A stretch of 64,000 nt of DNA, taken from assembly GCA_963971285.1 (NCBI GenBank), contig OZ020263.1, positions 2,418,001 through 2,482,000 of the forward strand, given 5' to 3'. Of this stretch, positions 1 through 11,800 are shown piece after piece. This stretch comes from Astropecten irregularis. Taxonomy: Eukaryota > Echinodermata > Asteroidea > Paxillosida > Astropectinidae. Every line of letters starts with the position of its first letter. Position 1 is the first letter of the stretch. The notes under the pieces were generated by a model that searched no databases, was not told the origin of the DNA, and saw nothing but the letters and a program-made list of their open reading frames with translations. Made by a program: the position numbers and the translations under genes.

Positions 1-108
1 AGCAAATACTGGTTGTGCACGGCGACCGGTGAGCGCATGATCGTGCGTCCGTTGATTACCCTGTTCGGATTCCGGGTCCGGGAAAGTTGCCCTGCATCAG
101 AATCTTGA
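1..108 (+). other. GC-rich left-edge segment, possible exon end
   Basis: Bases 1-29 read SKYWLCTAT in frame 1 and end at GACCG|GTGAGC, a good donor consensus. The same frame stays open past it to a TGA at 106-108. The first ~160 bp are richer in G+C than what follows. It may be the end of an upstream exon, coding or 5'-untranslated, of DLG5 or of a neighbour. With only 29 bp this cannot be decided. Confidence 0.15.
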
Positions 109-3100
109 GTGTGATGGACCGGCCTCCCCCCGTCGGCGAAGTGATGAGCACGTTTGTTTGCTTTATATTTCGTCTTCTCCCGTGGTAGGACATCCGATGC
201 TCAAGCGTCACCGTTCTGTCACTTTCTGTCCAGCATTACTCCCGTCGGTCTATTCCTGCTCGCCGAGGGTAAATTAGATCAGTCAGACTCACTGGTGATG
301 GGTTTGTCTCCTTTTTTGTTGTGTGGTGTAGTGTGCCGTTAGTTTTCATAGTCATCAGGTGGCTTGGCTGGGCTGGGCTCGGCTGGGGTAGACTGGCTTA
401 ATACCTGATTCAATATCATAGGGTTTCATGTCTTGCAAGTGGTACGTGTGTGTAGCGTCTGGCCGTGTGGGGACACTGCACAAAAGTAGGATTGCCTTCA
501 TTAGCGGATGTTTGAACTACGAGCTTCGCGGCGGCACATATTTCGGTACCATCGTCTGTGTTTGTTCAACAAGGAGTCACTTTTGTGAAGTGGCACGTTG
601 TTTTGGAGTCTCCCCACGTCACGCAGGACGGACAGCCTTACCCCCACGGATGCAGGCGCACGTATTTTGCCACTCCTGGACGAATTCTGACACCTTGGCT
701 TAATCCTGGGATTATAAATTGAACACGTCCGTGCTGTTGTTCAACTTGACGGATGTCGGTCAGCGTTCACCCTTGGCTGTCCACTCCATTTCCAACCAGA
801 TCTCTTCAAGTTGCACGGTCACTGAGCTAGTTCAATACTCCCTTCTTGTTGGCTCTTCTTGTTCACGTCAGATCTACATTTTTCTTTGGTCGGTACTTGG
901 AAATTGCATTTTCTGTCCTAGAATACGAAGCATCTGTGAATGTTCTCTACCCACCAGTTTGTTCTTTGTTTTTTGGTTTTCAATTTTCTCCATGTTCTGT
1001 TGACGTCAATGACGTGCTGTTTTTGTATGTAAATATGTGATGCCTTCCATTCCTGTAGATAAGATGCTGTTTTTGTATCATTTTTATTGGTATTTTACCA
1101 AAATTGTTCATTTTGTGATTTAGCACTTCATAGACTTTTTGTAGGCATTTCACAGCTGTACAATGCATGTGTCTTATAACATCGTATGTAGAAAGTGTCA
1201 ACATGCATGCTGCTTCCATTTTATTACAAAGCTTTTTTAATTAACATTCATTTAATTAATTTGTGCATTTTGCCTTTGTGATGGTTAAATGAAATTTAAT
1301 ATAGGAACAAATAATGAGTATTTCATGGGAAACCGGTTTTGGATGTTCCAGGAAAATTTTTCTGACGCTTGACTCTTTTTCAATTGAATCGTAAACCGAA
1401 ATGCACATTGGAAACAAATGATTTAATCGTCAACGCATTACACATTCCGCAAGCAGGATATGAGAGAAGGTGTAGCGAGTTGCTGTATGCGTGCGTCGTT
1501 TCGAATCGCTTATTAAATACCAATTAGGATCAAGAGTGCAACTGCCCTCCCCTTGAATGGGGCAAGTTCACGTTTTTACTCGTCAGCTCGGATTTTAATA
1601 AGCACTGACTACGGGTATCATAATTACTTAACAGCTTGATCACTCCATACAGAGGACTTTATAAATTGCCAATTACTAAACGCCGAGCCCCCAATGCAGA
1701 TACTTCGTTTAAGTGCATCGTTTTACATGTACATGTACCTCTTCATTGACTGTTTGTATGTACAGTGTCGGAGGGCGGCTTCGACTTTCACAATCTATAT
1801 CAACCCTCCATTTATTCAAATTACGCATTTAGCGGCTGCCATGGTAACCACTAGAGACTGTCTCGACGCAAATACTAGTACTTCCCCTCTCTCTTAAAAA
1901 AAATGCTTTTAGTGACTTAATGTGGTCTCTTATCTATTCTGCTCCACCCTCAAATTCTTGTTTTTATATCCTTTGATCTTGCCATGTACTGTAACGTCAG
2001 ACCGTGGAACGGCAAAAATAGCCACTTAGAGTACATTGTGCATGCACTCAAAGACTGGAATCAATTGACCGTGTTCATAGCATGTCAATTGCCACATGAC
2101 CGTCTGATTGCTGCGCGAATGGACGCCATTGTTGTCGGAAAGCCTAAGTTGGTGCGTGGATAATTTTCACTTTGTACGGCCGATTCAAGTGCCGAAATGT
2201 TCTTTTTCTTCTAAATACATTGTATCTGTCCTTGTCTGGCTCTTTGCTACATTTCCATCTTGGATACAGATATTGGTTGCTGGCTCACATTTTTTCGTTC
2301 ACCGTTGAGAGAAAGAGTGTTTTTTTTTTCTCAAATTTGACTCGCATCATCAAAAAAGGAACTCGGTAAGTTCCAGTTGTGGTCATCTGGCCGAAATCAC
2401 AAGCAAAGCGTTGATTGCTTGACAACCTACATTACTGTGGATTTTTGTTCGCTTATCTGCATGGTGAACATGAAAGGTACTTCAAAGTGCATCTTCTATG
2501 GAGTCTTGGTCTTTCACAGCTTAGAGAGATGGGTTTCTCCTGATCAGCATAATATTTGTGACGGTTCTTCGTTGTTTCTTGAGAATTACATGGAGATTGG
2601 TGTATTAGTGATTATTTATTCGAGGATATACAAATGGATAGATCTCTTTTCTAAGATGTGACAGTCAGCATACGAGAAAAATAAAAAAGGGAGCATTTGC
2701 ATCAGGTTTGCCTGAGAAGGAGTCAGTCGGTCTCTATCTTTGATTGATTTCGGCAGTAGGACACGATTTTGTCATGCTTTCAGCATTTCACAGAGTGCAT
2801 TAGATGTCGCTATTAAGCTGTTGTAAGCATCTTTCAGAAACATCTTTCACTATCTAGTACCATCTTCAAGCACATCAGTGTACTGTTTCTGAACAACATG
2901 AAAGCTAGTGGACTTGAGAACCTGCTGTCCTCTGCTGGGGTCGATTCAGTCGGTTGGGGGGCAACAAGTGAATGCGTTGATGTCCTCGGCTGCCCGGCAA
3001 TTGATGGTCTGCTCGTTTCCGCCGCTAAGAGCACAGAAACAATTTTGGCGTAGCTAGGAGTCATAGGGTCACACAAAGTGCAATGTACAGATGGAGGTTT

Positions 3101-5829
3101 AGATATTGTGGATGATTTAGTGATACTGCCTTGAGGTTCACAGTTTTTTGAGCCAGGGACTGAATATAAGGAGCTTTATTTCTCTACCCTGATCGAAGGA
3201 AGGAGTCAAGGGAACCTCGAAGGAAGATTGGATCTCGGTCAGTGTTTCCAAGCACCACACTGCCCTCGTGGACTCTGTACGTGGATGCTGCTATTGCCTA
3301 CGACAAAAGAGTTGCAAGCATTCACAAATTGGCAGGTGTAAATTTTATCCCCTCTCCCTTTAGCATTTTAGCTACGAATCTCTACGAATATACCGAAATC
3401 CACGACTGTGATTTGCATTAATTCTATGGCACATTCTTTTGAAGTCAGGCCATTATATAAGTCGCAGGGCCCGGGCTCCACCTAAAATCTCTTAATGCTG
3501 GATATGGGCTTTGATGAATTTGAAATCGTGAGGTATTTTTGTGACAAAATGCTCAGCTTCGTCCTTTTGTGAAGTCACTTGGAAGACAAATGTACCATTT
3601 GTATTTTCTTCTGTTGGATTTGCGGACTCTTTTAGAAGTGACATGCCGACTTTGAGTTGAAGAACCTGCACTCTTGACCTCTATCCTAAGTATGACACTT
3701 GTGCATGCAGTTTCCCTGTAATCAATAAAGAATGTATGGGTTTCCTCCCCGCGCCATCGGCATCAAGACATAGAAAACAAGAAGACACGGAGAGATAGAG
3801 AGATGGGGAGAGATAGTCAGGAGATGGAAAGAGACGATAAGCCCATTCTCATGCATCCGAAATTAGATACGTCCCATCGATTCCTCTCAGACGGATGAGA
3901 TCATCGTAGGAGGCAGAAAACCTGACTCCTTTTTCTAATAGGAGGAGGAGTTTGGCTGAATGTAGGTTAACAAGACTGCCAACATGTTATTGAGGACATA
4001 CAAGTACATGTCCGGGAGATGCACATGTATTGTCTGATTGATCGGCGCAGGGTCCAGGTGCATTTTGCAGTTTCCTCGTTAGAAATAAACAACCCATCTC
4101 CTGGATGACACCATTTTACCGACTCCCGTCATGACTCTCACATTTAAGCAGGCCTTGAATTATGTTCATGTTCGGGCAGTGAACACCCTTCTTCCTCTCA
4201 AGTAGCACGCTTCCAGAAAATAAAAAATCTGAATGTTATATGGTTACATTCTGAGGTATAATCAAGGCCAAATGCGGGTGCCAATTTCACAGCCCACGCA
4301 GCCCACTCTATTTAAAACCACACACAAAACATAGCTTATCAACATTTATTGGATGAATTCTGGGTCATGTAATTTGAAATCCTTTTGGACCAGTTTTTCA
4401 GAATGATTGCGAACCGTTGCGGTTTAAACGACCCTTTAAAAAGTCAATTTCTCGGTGATTGTGAGTGGATGAACCGCTCGCTACGTTTAAGTACACGCAC
4501 GCTGAACTGCAACCCATCTTCTTAGTGCTTTTAGTAAGATGCGTTGTCTATTTTCAGTCGACCTGATTAAGTACATACACACGGGGAGAATGTTTAGTCC
4601 TCTGATAACATCGATGACTGCACTTTTTCCTTCCAATTCTTGCCTCGAGACTCCAAGAGCTTTCAGGTTGAGACGAATCTGCAGGTGAACCTCTCGGTTC
4701 ACATTAGCCGAGTATTGAGATGATTAATACTTGAGCAAGAAAAAAAAAAGTAAGAAGACGACGAAAGTGCCATTTACTCGGAGAGTTGTCGTCTGACTAG
4801 TTGGTCCTGTTTTCTCCCCTACCCTTCTCCTCCCCTCTCCTCTCTCGACGACTCCTTGTCAGGGCTTTAATTAATCCCCAGCTCAAATGGATGCGTACTT
4901 ACTCCCCCTTGCGGCTCTGTCACTCGTTAATAACTTTTGCTCAAAGCCACTATCAGTCCTCCCTTCTTATCCCTCTGCGAACTGTCCAGGACTGATCATT
5001 TTTACATCGATGACGTGAAGAGGAGGAAAACAAAATATAAAAAGGGAACCCAACGAAAACAATCTTGTGTTTTTGGACGCCGAGACACGTCCTCTGTTTG
5101 TCTTCGGAGAGGCTCCAAGCAATCCGCATGTTTACAACCTAATTAATGGACGGAAGATTTGGACTAGTCATCTTCGGTTTTTTCTCCCTCGCATCATCTT
5201 TCATAGCTGTACGTCAAGCTTCTTCCAACCCCGGGGACGTTTCTGTGTCTCTTGAGCCCCTGCTGCAAAGAGGATTAATCCCTCGGCGTTTGCTTGCTGT
5301 CTGCCGCTGTCTCTGTTGTCCGCAGAAATTAAGAACGATTTTTTTGTTTTGTTTGGGGGGACAAGACCGCAGGGAGAATTGAACGCGGAATCGCTGTCTC
5401 ACCGCGGAGTCAATACCGGATCAATACATCCTCACATAAAGACAAGCACTCGCGAAACGGGATGCGCCCGATTTCAGCCCAGCATTATGCATTATAAACT
5501 AGAGCCATGTACTGCAGTGCTGGACATGTACCGCAAGCACCCTAAGGAAAGATTGAGTGAAGTTTTAAACACGGACTAGAAGTGTGCAGGTGCTTTATAA
5601 CCACTCGGCCCGTTCATGCACCTGAGTTTTTTTTTATCACTCGTGCGACGGCGCTTGTCAGCGGTGCAGCATCGGCTCTGAAACCACCGTCTAATCAATG
5701 CTGATTGCTTTTCTGCAAACCGCATAAGAAGGACCGTTACGGAGGAAACATCGTGAGAACAGGATGAGGGTGTCTGGGGATGGCATCGTGCCGTCTTAAC
5801 TGCAAGGATTATTTGGGCTTCGCGGGCAA

Positions 5830-5890
5830 CGACCAGGACTAGAACCCAAGACCTCTGGAGTTGAAGTTAAAGCGTTCTACCAGTTTTATG
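5830..5890 (-). repeat. tRNA-like SINE relic
   Basis: Read on the minus strand it contains GGTTCTAGTCC, close to the tRNA T-arm / pol III B box, preceded by a tRNA-like arm (CTGGTAGAACGCTTTAACTT). The acceptor stem and anticodon arm do not form, so it is not a functional tRNA. Confidence 0.35.
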
Positions 5891-7805
5891 AATGCACTCC
5901 ATACAAGTGTACTTTGCTTGAATTTGAATGTGAACGGCAGAAAATTTGAAATTGCATAGATGACAATAATGGATGGCTGTTGTTGTGGTCAGGATAAGAT
6001 TATGAAGTTGGAAGCGAGGAAAAGACAAGCAGCTGTTAAGCGAGTAATAAATTGGAGGCGATCCATTCATTCATATTGAATTACATGCGCCGTGAATTTG
6101 CTCCCCCTCGTCACTCCGATCAGAACCTGTTAGCCTTTGTCATCCTTCATCAACAGGTGTCGTGTTTCGGGAAGACGATCAAAGGCAAGCGGTTTTGGCG
6201 CCCGAATAGAATACAAGACATCGCATGAAGCACAACACCTGATATCTCGTTGTGAATCCATAATGTACGTGTTTCCAAGCTTATATTGAGAAATGTGTGT
6301 TTTGACCGGCTCGCCTGCTTTCCCTTGGGCAACGGCAACAGTTTTTCATTTTCTTCTCTATGTATACTTAATGGGTTTCTTCGTTGATGGGGACCACGGC
6401 TTTGAATGATAATAAGGGAGAAAACCTCGCCTACTACTCGCAATAAAGTGCAGCAAATCCCCTGGAAGACAGATGAAGCCACTTTGTGTACCGTTTCGTA
6501 CGCCGCCGCGAGCTTCTCCGCTCTCCAAAACAGCTTTTTCCACGGAGGACTTGATGGCGAACAGGTGGATTGGGTTTGATTAACTCGCCGCTTGAAATTG
6601 GTCTTTGACGGGTGCCGCCGAATCCAGTGGGAGCTGTTTCAAACATGTATATATTATTCATAAAAAAGGACGTGTATCTTTATACGGTGAAGACGTGGGC
6701 TTCCTGATTACTTACGCAGCGGAGGAGTATTAAAAGTAGAGTCTTGAGACGAATCAGTTTAGACTGAAACATTGACTGGGACTGGCCGACAGATAAATTT
6801 GCCTCGACCAGCCGATCGGAGTTCAGCGATACAGCCAATCGGTCATGTGGACTTCCTTAAGAATCTCAACGATCTAGTCGAGCGATTTTTCCTCCGTTGC
6901 GAATGAGACTGCGTCGTTTACTGCATTCATCATCTACTTCATGCCGGTATTTTTTGTTATCATTACATGCACTACTGGCTGTATGGAGTACGTGTAATTT
7001 GTCTCGGGTAAATTGTCGGAGCGTAATCATGTGCCCCGACATATTCTGCCGTGATGTAGGCGTTTCTCAATACACATCTCACATTCATGTATTCTTTTCA
7101 TTGTGTGGGAGGGTTATGATTTGTGGATCCAGGACATTTAGACTGGAGTGATGCACCGGCAGTTTGAAGTATGATTTTTGTTTCATAGCTTTTTGTGGTC
7201 AACTGAACATTTGAGCGAGTGAACTGTATCATGAATCTTTGCATTTCGTTTTGTGAGTTGTTGCGATCAAATTTGTTGTCCGGTCGTGTGTGTGTGTGTT
7301 AATTTGTTTGTATGTTTGTTTTTCACTTCATTTTGAACTGTACAACATAACCACTTCCTGACATGCCTGAGCCAACGCATGATCTGTTTTTCATTTGCAG
7401 TCAAGCAGCACTGAGCATGTAGTGCTGATATGTATCAGTGAAGGGCCTGATTTGACTATTAATTGCCTCTTTAGATGACTCCCCGCTGAATTAATCGGTT
7501 CCCTGCTTTTCACGTTTTTGCTAGTAATATTAACTTGTTGGGTGTTGCCTCTGTTGTGGCACATCGTGTACAGTAGTCCCATCTCGTCTTGAAATTGCTG
7601 TCACTATATTCCTTCCTACATGTATATTATGCCATCGATATCTACATGTATCAGGATGTAACACATCTTGGTGTCTTCTTCTTCCGATCATCCCGCATCC
7701 GCATGCTCTCATTTCTAGTCACCTCATCTTCCAGACAACACTATTTCAAATACTTTATTTGTCTGTTTTTCTTGACCGGATGTACTATAACTCCCTTTAA
7801 ATAGG

Positions 7806-7965
7806 AATAGCGCTCCGCACTAATGACCTCACAAAATCCCCGGATGTCAGACAAACATTGTCACACACACGTAGTGTAAATGCACGTTCACACACACACG
7901 TTTGCATGGTTGCAATGTTCGTCTGAGATCCGGTGCTATTTTTAGCGCAAGTGCGGAGCGCTATT
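7806..7965. mobile_element. 160-bp MITE with AATAGCGCTCCGCAC ends
   Basis: It begins AATAGCGCTCCGCAC and ends with the exact reverse complement GTGCGGAGCGCTATT. The interior has CA-rich runs and no ORF. Terminal inverted repeats with a short interior fit a non-autonomous DNA transposon. It lies less than 1 kb upstream of exon A. Confidence 0.7.
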
Positions 7966-8439
7966 CAGTACAGCGAAGGCTTCCTGTTAACTCCAGTCAA
8001 GAAAAACAAAAAAAATCAATATTTTCAACTCATTAGTTGGAAACCATGGCAACGGCTGTGCTTTTCCGTTTGCTAGTATGATCGTAGACTGTCAGTGTGA
8101 CTAGTTGTCGACGACGGCGTTTGCCACTTACGGTTCTGCAAGGCAGCTACTTTCGGTGGAAGAACTTTGGATTGTGCGTACGTACATGTATATGTACTGG
8201 GAATGTACTGTGTACACGTGTTGGAACCTGGTTTGACCTGTGTACCAGCATACTGGAGATGCTGTGATCTTGGCTCGAAGATTCCGTTGGAACATTTTCT
8301 GAGGTGCATGAGTAGTAAGTCTGTCTGGGGGAAACTGTATTGTTATCGCAGTCCCCTCCCCCTTAATACTCCGTGTATGTGGCCTTGTGCTACATATGTG
8401 CATTGTCGACAGTGATTAATTGTCGCTTAAGAGTCAGAC

Positions 8440-8787
8440 TCATTGGCATACAGGCAGGAAATCCCTGTAGGAGGACTTGGTCGTTGAACACAATGCGGGT
8501 CGGCCGACGTTAATGGTAATGTCGAGGTATTCCTTCGGAGTGACTGCCGCCCGACTGCCTCGAGTTTATACGTGTATCACTAGGCAATGCGGATAAGATG
8601 CTGAGTATTTGTTTGTCGTCTCGCACAGTGTTCGTCGTGACACGTCCTCGACGAGAATAGTCAGGCACTGAGAATGCTGACGATGCTTGTCCGCGACGGC
8701 TCGCTACGCGGGAGCGGGCGCGGGCAGCTCGACGGTGACCCGTCCAGCGAAACAGCGACCAAGTGGAGCATGGAAACCAGGTACAAA
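8440..8787 (+). promoter_or_regulatory. CpG-rich probable promoter / 5'UTR of exon A
   Basis: This stretch is visibly richer in G+C and CpG than the AT-rich DNA on both sides. It includes a GGGAGCGGGCGCGGGC block near 8710, of the GC-box type. It leads directly into the first coding exon. An in-frame TGA at 8638-8640 closes the reading frame upstream. No TATA box is evident. The transcription start cannot be placed from sequence alone. Confidence 0.4.
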
Positions 8788-8810
8788 ATGGCCGCCAAAT
8801 GGCCGAGCCT
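8785..8810 (+). promoter_or_regulatory. Two YY1-like ATGG motifs around the start codon
   Basis: AAAATGGCCGCC followed at once by AAATGGCCGAG resembles the AANATGGCGGC motif bound by YY1 at many metazoan start sites. Here the first copy overlaps the preferred ATG. This is a motif match only. Confidence 0.25.
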
Positions 8811-8854
8811 GTCGTTTCTTCAGCGTCTTCCGAAGCGGAAACGGAAACAAAAAG
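8788..8854 (+). CDS. DLG5: DLG5 first coding exon, alternative A
   Basis: The reading frame is open from an in-frame TGA at 8638. The ATG at 8788 sits in a strong context (CAAAATGGCC), better than the in-frame ATGs at 8674, 8683 and 8770, so I prefer it. If 8674 were used the N-terminus would be 38 residues longer. The peptide starts MAAKWPSLSFLQRLPKRKRK, with a basic KRKRKQK cluster at the exon end. The donor is AAAAG|GTAAGC at 8855 and leaves phase 1. The next exon (15481) begins with the two bases needed to complete a Gly codon. No domain is recognised. It could be a leader exon that is translated in only some transcripts. Confidence 0.55.
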
Positions 8855-11800
8855 GTAAGCAAGCGTTGCGTAAACTGTATTAAAAACAATATACCAAAGT
8901 CATCCATATCACTACTTATGAATCTTAAGATTTTATAATCAAATTCCAATCACGAAAATCTTCCTTTGAATTTATTTATCGGTTTAATTTATTATTTATA
9001 TTTTGGGGGGCTGAGGGAAAGATTGATGACAGTGTAAAATAGTTTTGACAGAGGTGAGAAATTTAAGTGTGACTCATGTTCATGATATGGAGAAAAAGAT
9101 ACTAACTGTACGTACACAGTTGTTTTCTTTTTTCACCTGAATGCCGTTAACTTGAAATTATAAGGTCATGGTTAGTGTGTTTTTGTATTTTTATTTATTT
9201 TTTGACAATTATTTATTTTGTGGTTTTGCCTTTTTGTGAATTAAATGCAAAAAGTTAATTTTTTTGTCATTTTTAAGTTAGTGTGTTTTGTATTTTTTGG
9301 CCTTGAGTTAGAATTTGTAATTTTATTTTCATAATTTTTGTTTTTTATTGGGATATTTGCAGCATGATATATTTATTTGTTATTGCCCAGGACGTTTCCA
9401 TTTAATGGATAAAACAATCCCCTGTGAGACACGCTTTGTTTACGGACAATCGATAGCAGACTCTAAAACACCGGCTTCATTTCCTGTTGTTTGAAGAGAG
9501 AGCCCCATCTATTGGCTACATTATTAATCAAACTACCCGCAGAATCTCGAAGCAAGCTGTTCAAAAATGTAAAAATATACTCCACTTCGGAAACCGACTG
9601 CCAAATCTATCAAAATGACTCAGAATTGACATTTTGTGAATTATTCACTGCTTGGACTACGGGAAAAACACCCAAAGCTCACTTTAAGGCTTTGGTATAG
9701 TTCCATCTATTTATTTTTTATTTATTTCTTGTTTTACCCTGTACCTCTCAGTGAAACACTGTTTTCCAGAGGTGCCCAACAATTTAGTAGTTTCAGGCTT
9801 GGTTCTAATTTTAATTGGCCAAGTCATTGGTTTTTTTTTTTACAAAAAGGCTTTGCATGGTGACAATTATTGGTATGTAGATCAATTTAGCGGAAATAGC
9901 ATAGTAATATTCGAGCGTACTTTCAGACTGCTTATTTTGTCGCACTTCTAGCATGTCTGGTTAGGCCTCAATGTTTCGACTAGCCATCCCTAGTTATTAT
10001 CACTTCTGTAGAATGGCCGTCACCGTTGCTGGCCGTCGCCATTGCCGACCCGTTTTGTTCGGGGGAAGCAAGCTCCGTGCCTAGACAAGATTTTGCCCGG
10101 TGCTACTCCACGTACCTAATACGTGTTTAATGATAAATGATGCATTTCATTCCGTGCGAACTGACATGCATGAAGATTAACTATGCTGCCTTTCCACTTG
10201 TACATTGTACCGGCTCGTACCATACCATTATTTTATCACAATTTGAGTGAATTTTCTTGTCAGATTATCGCTTTTACGTTTAAAGCAGGAATGGAGGACA
10301 CTTTCCGGCGTTCTCATTTTACCAAGTATAAAGTGGTCTTCAATTTGTTCCCTTTTTACAATTTTGTCAGTTCGCCGACGACATTTGGCAAATTTCTATC
10401 TTTCTCAGGTTACCCGCACGTGACTTTTTCTTCATTTTTCGGTTTTTTTTCTGCGGAGCTGTTTTAAAATGAATAAGAAAAGGAACCTGATATTTGCAAC
10501 GATCAATCAATTGTGTCGAGAAGGACTCCGCAGCACGTTTCTACTCGGTCACGGTTTCTGGCTCGTGCTGACTATTAGTGTATTACTAGGCTAATGAGGC
10601 CCACACTGTGCGCAATTGTACCACGGACTTCGATAGTAGTACTATTATAATTATTATTATATATTTTTTTTATACGTTTTTGCTCCTTGCCGAGCAAATT
10701 CCGCTCCGGTATTGTGATCGGCACGATCTCAATTGAAGCAAATGCCATAACAAATGAATCCATACCGTGTGATTGCTTTGTCATGCTACCGTTGCAAATA
10801 ATGAATTTTTAAATGCATGCCATTGTAATATTTTAACCTGTGTGTCATGTAGTACATGTTCATGGTTGTATTGTGTGACATTAACGTGTTACATTAAACA
10901 CACATGATGCTACACAAATGTAACATGTCACCATATCACCATGTAACAGTAAAACGTGACACCATTGTAACCATCGACATACTGTGTGTCTCAGACGATT
11001 TCCTCTGCTATGAGCTATGCGGTGTAGTGAAATTTGTCTTGAAATTCAAAATGTTCATAAATTTTAGCCTTTGAGAAAGATCCTGCTAGGATTGAAATGC
11101 GTCAGGCCCTCCTAACTCCAAGAATTTTTTGGCTGATGAGCAGTTTGCAGCAGTTTATTACTTGTATAGCATTATTACAATGTATAATATTTTACATTGG
11201 TTGTGTGAAGTTTTTTGTAGGTGTATTTCATGCGGCTTCCGTCAGATCCTTTCCACAAATTCACAGATCAATTTTGCCAAATTTTGCATATTACGGCAAA
11301 CTATTGTAAATGAACATGTAAACGTGTACATGTATTCCCCTTTAAAGTGCTGGCAGACAAAACAAGAGAAGAAAAGAAATTCCCACACACGGACACAAAT
11401 TTATTGCGTCGGCAACGTTGGCTTTAGAAGACTGATTAGATTTCAATAGATCTCCTTTTTTTGCCGGCACACTTGGACGATCAATGGCCACCTCGATTAA
11501 TTAATTGGCTAGTTTATGCTTTTGTATTAACTGGCAAATTGCAAAATCAATTAAGCAAGCGTCATGCATGCGTGTTGTGTAGTGCTCCAGCGGTCGTGTA
11601 TTAGTATGTGGCCAAATGTACACAAAATACTTGCTTGTATGCAGGCGCGGTTCTAGAGCCAACATTTTTGAGGAGCTAGAAGAGCCACCGTGGTGTGCTA
11701 GACTAGACCCTTCTTCAGACATTGGCTTCAGTTATGTCTTACAGTATTCGGAGTAGAAAAGCAAAGCATTTGTAACCTACACAACACGTTTTTCATGTAA

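Larger units (their letters stand above)
109..8439. other. 5' flank or upstream intron, no gene seen
   Basis: About 8.3 kb with no supported coding region on either strand; all ORFs are short and lack family resemblance. It contains a tRNA-like relic (5830), a short MITE (7806) and a CRE-type TGACGTCA at 1001. A slightly more G/C-rich stretch at about 4.8-5.6 kb has no convincing exon. Confidence 0.6.
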
